From NCBI GenBank assembly GCA_046349615.1, contig JAXMBZ010000009.1, positions 62,001 to 126,000 of the forward strand: 64,000 nucleotides of DNA, read 5' to 3'. This DNA is from JADJNY01 sp046349615 (GTDB lineage: Bacteria; Planctomycetota; UBA1135; GCA-002686595). A model generated the notes under the pieces. That model was not told the DNA's origin. It ran no database searches and saw nothing but the letters and a program-made list of their open reading frames with translations. A program made the translations under genes and the position numbers. Below, piece by piece: positions 59,202 through 64,000 of the stretch. How positions within the stretch are numbered: position 1 is the first letter of the stretch; each line of letters opens with the position of its first letter.

Positions 59202-60860
59202 TCACATCACCGGCTCGATACCGAGCTCGGCGAACTTCTTGTCCTCGAAGTTCTTGCGGAACATGTCGCGCAGCTTGATCGCCTGCGCGTCGTACGCCGC
59301 CTGGTCCTTCCACGTGTTGCGCGGGTTCAGGACCTTCGGGTCGACGCCCGGGCACGAGGTCGGCACCTTCATGTTGAACACGGGGTGCGTCTCGTACTTG
59401 ACCTTGCTCTCGTCGAGGTCGCCGCGGAGCGCCGCGTTGAGCAGCGCGCGCGTGTCCTTGATCGAGATGCGCTTGCCGACGCCGTAGGGACCGCCGCTCC
59501 AGCCCGTGTTGAGCAGGATGCAGCGCGCGTGGTGCTTCTCCATCTTCTGGCGGAGGAGCTTCGCGTACACGACCGGCTTGTGCGCCATGAACGGCGCGCC
59601 GAAGCACGCGCTGAACGCGGCCTTCGGCTCCGTGACGCCGACTTCCGTGCCCGCGAGCTTCGCGGTGAAGCCCGACACGAAGTGGTACATCACCTGCTTG
59701 CCGTCGAGCATCGCGATCGGGGGCAGCACGCCGAAGGCGTCGGCCGTGAGCAGCACGATCGTCTGCGGGTGCGGACCCTGCGCGTTCGGCATCACGTTCG
59801 GGTTGGCGCTGAGCGGGTAGCTGAAGCGCGTGTTCTCCGTGATGCTCTTGTCGGTGAGGTCGAACTCGTGGGGCGTGACCTCGGAGAGCTTCTTGCCCTT
59901 CGGCGCGGGGACGTTCTCGATGATCGTGCCCGGCTTCTCCATCGCGGCCCAGATCACGGGCTCCGCGTCCTTGTTCAGGTCGATCAGCTTCGCGTAGCAG
60001 CCGTCCTCGAGGTTGCAGAGGCCGTTGTCGCTCCAGATCGTCTCGTCGTCGCCGATCAGACGGCGCTCGGGGTCGGCCGACAGCGTCGTCTTGCCCGTGC
60101 CCGAGAGGCCGAACAGGATCGCCGCGTCGCCCTTGGCGCCGACGTTCGCCGAGCAGTGCATCGAGAGGCGGCCTTCGAGCGGGAGCAGGAAGTTGCCGAC
60201 GGTGAAGATCGTCTTCTTGACGACGCCGCAGTAGTCCGCGCGACCCGCGACGAGGCAGATCTTGTTCTTCGCGTCGATCACGATGGCCGCTTCGGCGCGG
60301 CAGCCGTCACGATCGGGCTCGCAGACGAAGGACGGCGCGTTGATCATCGTCCAGCGCCGCGCGTCGACGTCCTTCACGCCCTTCAGGTCCTTCGGGAACA
60401 TGTTGTGGGCGAACATCGCGTGCGTCGCGTACTCGCCGACGAAGCGGTACGGGATCGCGAAGGCGGGGTCCGCGCCGACGAAGACGTCCTTGACGTAGAG
60501 CGTCGCCTTCTTGGCGTTCAGGTGCTCGATGACGCGCTTCAAGAGACCCTGGTACTTGACCGGGTCGTAGCGCTGCATGTCGTCCTTCCACCAGATCTGG
60601 TCGGCGACCTCGGGCCAGGCGACCGAGTAGGTGTCCTTGACGCGGCGACCCGTGCAGTCCGGGTCGGTGTAGTACATGAGCGGTCCCTTGACGCCGAGCT
60701 TGGTCGCGAAGGCCTTCTGCTCGTTGCTCGGGCCGTCCTTCCGGACGCGTCCGCGGTCGTTCGCGATCGCCTCGTGGAAGAGCTCGTCCTTGGAAAGGCC
60801 GTACTTGTAGGTGACCGTCTTGAGGCCGAGCAGTCGCTCGAGGTCTTGCTTGAAGTCCAT
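59202..60860 (-). CDS. pckA: Phosphoenolpyruvate carboxykinase (ATP)
   Basis: This 552-residue enzyme has the ATP-type PEPCK signatures. FGLSGTGKTTLSADPERRLIGDDE is the P-loop and kinase-2a region (residues about 260-285), followed by MEKPGTIIENV and later TGWSGGPYGVGKRI. It converts oxaloacetate and ATP to phosphoenolpyruvate in gluconeogenesis. The length and motif order are complete. The ATG at 60860 precedes MDFKQDLERLLGL, and GAGAACG is a weak ribosome-binding candidate. A TPR gene and a small membrane protein follow in the operon. Confidence 0.97.
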   Translation of the reverse strand: MDFKQDLERLLGLKTVTYKYGLSKDELFHEAIANDRGRVRKDGPSNEQKAFATKLGVKGPLMYYTDPDCTGRRVKDTYSVAWPEVADQIWWKDDMQRYDPVKYQGLLKRVIEHLNAKKATLYVKDVFVGADPAFAIPYRFVGEYATHAMFAHNMFPKDLKGVKDVDARRWTMINAPSFVCEPDRDGCRAEAAIVIDAKNKICLVAGRADYCGVVKKTIFTVGNFLLPLEGRLSMHCSANVGAKGDAAILFGLSGTGKTTLSADPERRLIGDDETIWSDNGLCNLEDGCYAKLIDLNKDAEPVIWAAMEKPGTIIENVPAPKGKKLSEVTPHEFDLTDKSITENTRFSYPLSANPNVMPNAQGPHPQTIVLLTADAFGVLPPIAMLDGKQVMYHFVSGFTAKLAGTEVGVTEPKAAFSACFGAPFMAHKPVVYAKLLRQKMEKHHARCILLNTGWSGGPYGVGKRISIKDTRALLNAALRGDLDESKVKYETHPVFNMKVPTSCPGVDPKVLNPRNTWKDQAAYDAQAIKLRDMFRKNFEDKKFAELGIEPVM

Positions 60861-61053
60861 GGTCGTTCTCGAAGTTGCGGTGCGGCCCGCGGCGCGTAGG
60901 CGGAATCGAACGCTGCACGCGGGCAAACGAGCCCAAGAGGCTATCGACGCCCCCCTGAAACGGCAATGCCGGCCGGGGCGCGCCGCGCCCGAGGCCTCCC
61001 GGAACCGCCGCGACCCGCTCGCCGTTCGCCCAGGTGCGTAGGTAGCGCGCGGC

Positions 61054-62025
61054 TCAGCGATGCGCGTGCGCCGCGCGGTGTCGGTACCACGCGACCGTGT
61101 GCTCGAGCCCCCGTTCCCACGCGACCACGGGCTCGTAGCCGAGCAGTTCGCGAGCACGCTCGAGCGAGGCGAGGCTGTCGCGCACGTCGCCCGCGCGCGG
61201 CGGTTCGAAGCTGGGCTCGACGCGCGAATCGAGCAACTCGGCCATCCGTCTGTACAAGTCGAGCACGGACACACGCCGGGCTCCGCCGACGTTCACGACG
61301 CTTCCACCCGGAACGTCGCGCTCCATCGCTCGCAGGTTCGCGTCGACGACGTTGTCGACGTACGTGAAGTCGCGCGTCTGCCCGCCGTCGCCGTAGATCT
61401 TCGCCCGGCGCCCCTCGAGCAGCGCCTTGGCGAAGATCGCGATCACGCCCGTGTACGGGCTGTCGTCGGCCTGCCGCGGCCCGAAGATGTTGAAGTAGCG
61501 GAGCGCGACGGTGCGGATCCCGTGCACATGCGCGTACACGCGCAGCAGGTGCTCCCCCGCGAGCTTGCCGGACGCATAGGGCGAGAGCGGCTGCGGCAGC
61601 ATCGACTCGACCTTCGGGAGCTCTTCCGTGTCTCCGTACGCTGCGGAAGAGGCGGCGAACACGACGCGCGGTACCGCCGCGATGCGCGCGGCCTCGAGCA
61701 CGTTGAGCGTACCGGTGACGTTGACCGAGTAGCTCGTCCGGGGATCCTCGATGCTCCGAGGAACGGACACCTGGGCCGCCTCATGGAAGATCCCGGCGAC
61801 CCCCGTCGCCGCTCCAACGCACAGCTCGGCGTCCTCGATGCTGCCGCCGTAGAACTCGACGGGCGTCCCGGACCCCGGCTCTCCAAGCAGCGCCGAGGGC
61901 AGGTTCTCGAGCTTGCCCGAGGACAGGTCGTCGAGGACTCGCACCCGGTGTCCACGCGCGAGCAGGGCATCGACCAGGTGGGAACCGATGAACCCGGCAC
62001 CGCCGGTGACGAGGAAGGTGGCCAT
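61054..62025 (-). CDS. NAD-dependent epimerase/dehydratase, UDP-glucose 4-epimerase type
   Basis: This 323-residue extended short-chain dehydrogenase has TGGAGFIGSHLVDALL (the NAD-binding GxxGxxG) and FAASSAAYGDTEELP with SPYASGK, giving the Tyr-x3-Lys catalytic pair. Further blocks are ALRYFNIFGPRQ and YGDGGQTRDFTYVDNVVDA. It epimerises or modifies a nucleotide-linked sugar; GalE or UDP-glucuronate epimerase activity is possible. A TAGAGT box exactly six bases upstream of the ATG predicts leaderless transcription. The three-copy repeat array lies just upstream. Confidence 0.92.
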   Translation of the reverse strand: MATFLVTGGAGFIGSHLVDALLARGHRVRVLDDLSSGKLENLPSALLGEPGSGTPVEFYGGSIEDAELCVGAATGVAGIFHEAAQVSVPRSIEDPRTSYSVNVTGTLNVLEAARIAAVPRVVFAASSAAYGDTEELPKVESMLPQPLSPYASGKLAGEHLLRVYAHVHGIRTVALRYFNIFGPRQADDSPYTGVIAIFAKALLEGRRAKIYGDGGQTRDFTYVDNVVDANLRAMERDVPGGSVVNVGGARRVSVLDLYRRMAELLDSRVEPSFEPPRAGDVRDSLASLERARELLGYEPVVAWERGLEHTVAWYRHRAAHAHR

Positions 62026-62031
62026 GGGCGC

Positions 62032-62037
62032 ACTCTA
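62032..62037 (-). promoter_or_regulatory. -10 box of a predicted leaderless transcript (epimerase gene)
   Basis: TAGAGT on the minus strand is exactly six bases from the ATG of the epimerase gene, and no Shine-Dalgarno sequence is present. Confidence 0.5.
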
Positions 62038-62073
62038 CCGCCCTGCGTGAACGGACGACCGCGACGCGTGCTC

Positions 62074-62165
62074 GGAAAACACCGAACCCGCGGCCTTGGG
62101 CAGCCCGCGGGTTCGGCGGCATCGAGAAGAGTTCTTGGTTCCCCAGCGCAGCGTTTCCTGCTGCG
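62074..62165 (-). ncRNA. Candidate small RNA element, copy A
   Basis: Read on the minus strand, a 5' hairpin has stem CGCAGC, a seven-base loop and GCTGCG. The conserved linker TGGGGA..CAAGAACTCTTCTCGA follows, then a long GC hairpin with arms starting CCGAACCCGCGG, then TTTTCC. The hairpin plus T run is a good intrinsic terminator. The other two copies conserve the linker but not the stem sequences, which points to a structured RNA. No promoter box is evident upstream, so it could be processed from the lpoB transcript. Confidence 0.6.
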
Positions 62166-62247
62166 TGATCCTCAGCCGCACTTCCGCTGGAGAGCGAACG
62201 CGTGCTCCACGGGTTCTCGACTTCGACCAGCACGCTCCCTCGTCGCC

Positions 62248-62337
62248 GGAAAACACCGAACCCGCGGCCTTGGACGGCCCGCGGGTTCGGCGGCATCGAG
62301 AAGAGTTCTTGGATCCCCAGCGCAGCATTCCCTGCGC
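62248..62337 (-). ncRNA. Candidate small RNA element, copy B
   Basis: The same order is present on the minus strand: hairpin GCGCAG/CTGCGC with a six-base loop, the linker with CAAGAACTCTTCTCGA, a long terminator hairpin, and TTTTCC. It is nearly identical to copy A from the linker onwards, with a few differences in the terminator loop, but its 5' stem differs by paired changes. Confidence 0.6.
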
Positions 62338-62417
62338 GGCTCGAGCAGCCGGAAGCTCCAGCGAGGCGAACGCAGGAAAGCGAGCGGGCGAAGGCCTCGA
62401 GGAACCGGATCAGCGCT

Positions 62418-62502
62418 GGAAAAGCCGTCAGCCCGCCGAGTACGACCCGACGGGCTGACGGTTTCGAGAAGAGTTTGTCCCCAGCGCAGTTCAGTGACTG
62501 CG
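62418..62502 (-). ncRNA. Candidate small RNA element, copy C
   Basis: The most divergent copy has hairpin CGCAGT/ACTGCG, then TGGGGAC and AACTCTTCTCGA, then a terminator with arms CCGTCAGCCCG and CGGGCTGACGG, followed by CTTTTCC. The terminator stem has a completely different sequence from copies A and B yet pairs fully. It is the copy closest to the lpoB stop, about 100 bases away. Confidence 0.6.
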
Positions 62503-62603
62503 TCAGCTGGAGCCGCGCGTGCCGAGAGACCGATCGAGGCTCCTGCCGACTTCGTCGCGCGACGCCTGGAACGTCCTGGAAGACAAGGACTTGCGGCGGG
62601 AGC

Positions 62604-63230
62604 TCAGCCGAAGATTCCGGTCTTCTGGGTCTTCCGGATGTCGCCCTTGTCCGACCAGATGATCTCGCCGGTCTCGATGTTCACGCAGTTCAACACGAAC
62701 TGGTAGTAGACGTCCTCGGTCTTCGTCCCGGCCGACTCGATCGAACGCCCCTTCTTCTTCTCGATGGAGGAGAGCGTCCCATAGAGCACGACGTCCGCGC
62801 CGAGCTGCTTGCCGAACTTCTTCGCCATCTCGGGGTTCACGCGGCCCGACTCGTTCTGGAAACGCACCTGGTCTCCGATCTCGTTCTGCCCCTTCGTGTC
62901 GGCGACGAAGCGGAACTTGCTGCTCCGGATGAGCTCGGTACGAATCGAATCGGTCACCGCCTCCAGGTTGATGTGCTCGCTCGTGTCGTTCCGCACTCCA
63001 CCCATGTACGCGATGATCCGCTTGTCGTCGCCCTTGCCCGACGTGTTCAGGTAGGCGAGCTGAGGGGCTTCGAGCAGGGACTTCACCATCTTCTCGGAGA
63101 AGGTCTGCAGGTCGGTGGAGCCCCAATCGATGTTGACGGTCTCGACGCCCTTCGGGTCGCCGTAACGCGTCGAGCTGCAGGAGCCGAGGACGAGAGGAAC
63201 GATCAGAGCGGTCAAGGCGAGTTGCTTCAT
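62604..63230 (-). CDS. lpoB: Penicillin-binding protein activator LpoB
   Basis: This 208-residue lipoprotein has lipobox VLGSC (Cys18). The LpoB-type TolB-like domain follows, with MVKSLLEAPQLAYLN, IAYMGGVRNDTSEHINLEAVTDSIRTELI (cited in pieces) and GADVVLYGTLSSIEKKKG. LpoB is an outer-membrane lipoprotein that in enterobacteria reaches through the peptidoglycan to stimulate PBP1B. The disordered linker after the lipid Cys is very short here. It is 45 bases downstream of the YcfL-like gene, in the same conserved order as in gamma-proteobacteria. Confidence 0.92.
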   Translation of the reverse strand: MKQLALTALIVPLVLGSCSSTRYGDPKGVETVNIDWGSTDLQTFSEKMVKSLLEAPQLAYLNTSGKGDDKRIIAYMGGVRNDTSEHINLEAVTDSIRTELIRSSKFRFVADTKGQNEIGDQVRFQNESGRVNPEMAKKFGKQLGADVVLYGTLSSIEKKKGRSIESAGTKTEDVYYQFVLNCVNIETGEIIWSDKGDIRKTQKTGIFG

Positions 63231-63275
63231 GGTTTCGATCTCAGGTTTGGTCTCGTGGGCACGTCCCGGCCGTCC

Positions 63276-63683
63276 TCAACGGACGAGTTCGGGGCGTTGA
63301 AAGCGAAGTCGGAAGGAGCGCGCGTCGGACGTCGGAGCGGGAACCCGCAAGGTCGTCGGCGATCCGTTCACGAGGTGGAGCGGAGTCCAGCTCTCCGGAA
63401 GGCCGAGGATCGGCGCGGTGCTCGAATCGAACCAGTCGACGTGGACGAAGCAGTCGAGCTCGCGTCCTTCGGCGAGCCGCAGGTGGAACACGGCGATGGA
63501 CGTCGCGCCCTGTCTCTCGAAGTGAGGGTCGAGCAGCTGGATACGCCCTTCGAGCGCGACGTCCGACTCGATGCGGGTCGTCGCGACGATGGGTGACGCG
63601 TCCGCGCGAGCGACTCGCGGTGCACCGCAACCGAAGAAGGAGAGCACGATCACGAGCGACAGGAATAGGGCGGGACGAGTCAT
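63276..63683 (-). CDS. YcfL-like (DUF1425) lipoprotein
   Basis: This 135-residue protein has lipobox FFGC (Cys19). The DUF1425 beta-sandwich domain has VDWFDSSTAPI, ESWTPLHLVNG and APTSDARSFRLRF, the WFD...W.P..L.G...AP..A...R.R pattern of YcfL. In Escherichia coli ycfL lies next to lpoB. Its function is unknown, but it is an envelope lipoprotein. It overlaps the upstream COG3014-like gene by four bases (ATGA), so the three form one operon. Confidence 0.85.
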   Translation of the reverse strand: MTRPALFLSLVIVLSFFGCGAPRVARADASPIVATTRIESDVALEGRIQLLDPHFERQGATSIAVFHLRLAEGRELDCFVHVDWFDSSTAPILGLPESWTPLHLVNGSPTTLRVPAPTSDARSFRLRFQRPELVR

Positions 63684-64000
63684 GGCGTGGCTCCCTGTCC
63701 TTCAGTCGGACTCGCGGTCTCGATCCGACGACCGCCGACGACGTGTGTGTACAAGCGCGTTTCGAGCGTCCGAGCGAAGACGAACATCGTCTCGCCGCCC
63801 TCGAGCTCGAACGTGCCGAGCGCGCGGGATTCGCCTCCGCGGGCATCGAGGCGCAATTCGTGCGTCCCGGGGGCGACGAAGACGCGCGCGACCTGCCACG
63901 TGTCGGGCAACGTCGTCCAACTCCGGAGATCCGCGCGCTCCGTGAGGATCGAGAAGACGTCTCCGGCGATGCGGCCGAGGATCCCGACCTCTTTCTCGAG
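63680..64000 (-). CDS. COG3014-like protein, C-terminal part (cut by window edge)
   Basis: The frame is open from the window edge to a stop at 63680, giving about 106 residues. It contains TERADLRSWTTLPDTWQVARVFVAPGTHEL, cited in pieces as ADLRSW, LPDTWQVAR and APGTHEL. This is the C-terminal signature of COG3014 proteins, conserved TPR-containing envelope proteins. The N-terminal repeats lie beyond the edge. COG3014, YcfL and LpoB genes occur together in other Gram-negative genomes, which supports the call. The exact role is unknown. Confidence 0.8.
   Translation of the reverse strand, partial: LEKEVGILGRIAGDVFSILTERADLRSWTTLPDTWQVARVFVAPGTHELRLDARGGESRALGTFELEGGETMFVFARTLETRLYTHVVGGRRIETASPTEGQGATP

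Larger units (their letters stand above)
62026..62603. other. Non-coding spacer of 578 bases holding a three-copy array
   Basis: No gene is supported here. Minus-strand frames crossing it are driven by the repeats. The space contains three copies of a structured element (62074-62165, 62248-62337 and 62418-62502) at a spacing of about 165-172 bases. The segments between the copies also share weak similarity, including GCGTTCGC followed by CTC. Confidence 0.8.

Noticed and set aside
60861..61274. N-terminal extension of pckA
   Set aside because: Upstream residues are low-complexity Arg/Ser-rich sequence, and PEPCK similarity begins right after the ATG at 60860.
62035..62328. Minus-strand open frames across the repeat array
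   Set aside because: They contain the same peptide piece twice because the DNA repeat is read twice. Composition is Arg/Ser-rich and no start signal is present; structure in the DNA explains them better.
62074..62502. CRISPR array as an explanation of the three repeats
   Set aside because: Only three copies of 85-92 bases occur, with spacers that resemble one another and no cas genes; the copies contain terminators.

Overview
The window is very GC-rich, gene-dense chromosomal DNA of a Gram-negative bacterium. I see no tRNA, rRNA, CRISPR array, intact insertion sequence, prophage or plasmid function. The gene content best fits the phylum Planctomycetota, or a neighbouring lineage of similar style. 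The supporting features are a kinase fused to RDD-type membrane modules, a HEAT-repeat secreted protein, many lipoproteins with TPRs, membrane-anchored carboxypeptidase-regulatory-like proteins, two large alkaline-phosphatase-superfamily membrane proteins, a TMTC-like TPR membrane protein, and a secreted propeller-like protein with a Cys-containing C-terminal domain of a kind I associate with planctomycetes. This placement is an inference from gene style, not from a marker gene.

Layout. 1-4.0 kb: a partial rhomboid protease overlapping a beta-carbonic-anhydrase-like gene, an acyl-protein-thioesterase-type esterase, a long inverted repeat, the remnant of a DUF4143 ATPase, and a PadR regulator with its membrane partner. 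4.2-9.5 kb: the HrpB helicase, an HD phosphohydrolase, a lipoprotein-like gene and a ferredoxin-NADP reductase. 10-20.7 kb: secreted or surface proteins, an SPFH-Arc operon, the kinase/RDD/pseudokinase protein, the HEAT protein and a branched-chain aminotransferase. 20.8-29.4 kb: a FIST protein, a DUF4097 repeat protein, rhodanese, AraC, a methyltransferase, a peroxiredoxin and a CysQ-like phosphatase. 29.4-39 kb: a gluzincin-type secreted protease, membrane proteins, a chromate transporter and two paralogous phosphoesterase-fold proteins. 39-50 kb: an ECF sigma factor with an anti-sigma/thioredoxin fusion, TPR proteins, CysC, a sulfatase-fold protein, a TMTC-like protein and a LOG-family protein. 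50-64 kb: small proteins, two overlapping amidohydrolase-fold genes, radical SAM, RluA, a MIP18-type protein, PEP carboxykinase, a sugar-nucleotide epimerase, and the cluster COG3014-YcfL-LpoB.

Genes that appear to work together are PadR with its membrane protein, the SPFH protein with the Arc-type protein, the sigma factor with its membrane anti-sigma partner (which carries a CPWC thioredoxin-like domain), the two amidohydrolases joined by a GTGA overlap, and the envelope cluster that ends in LpoB. CysC, CysQ and a sulfatase-fold protein suggest sulfate-ester or PAPS metabolism.

The most novel-looking item lies between lpoB and the epimerase gene. Three tandem copies, about 170 bp apart, of an 85-92 nt minus-strand element each have a 5' hairpin, a conserved CU-rich linker and a terminator hairpin with a T run. 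Both hairpins vary in sequence while keeping their pairing, as expected of a small-RNA family. A second window-wide pattern is that many genes have a TANNNT box 6-9 nt before the start codon and no Shine-Dalgarno sequence, which predicts widespread leaderless mRNAs.
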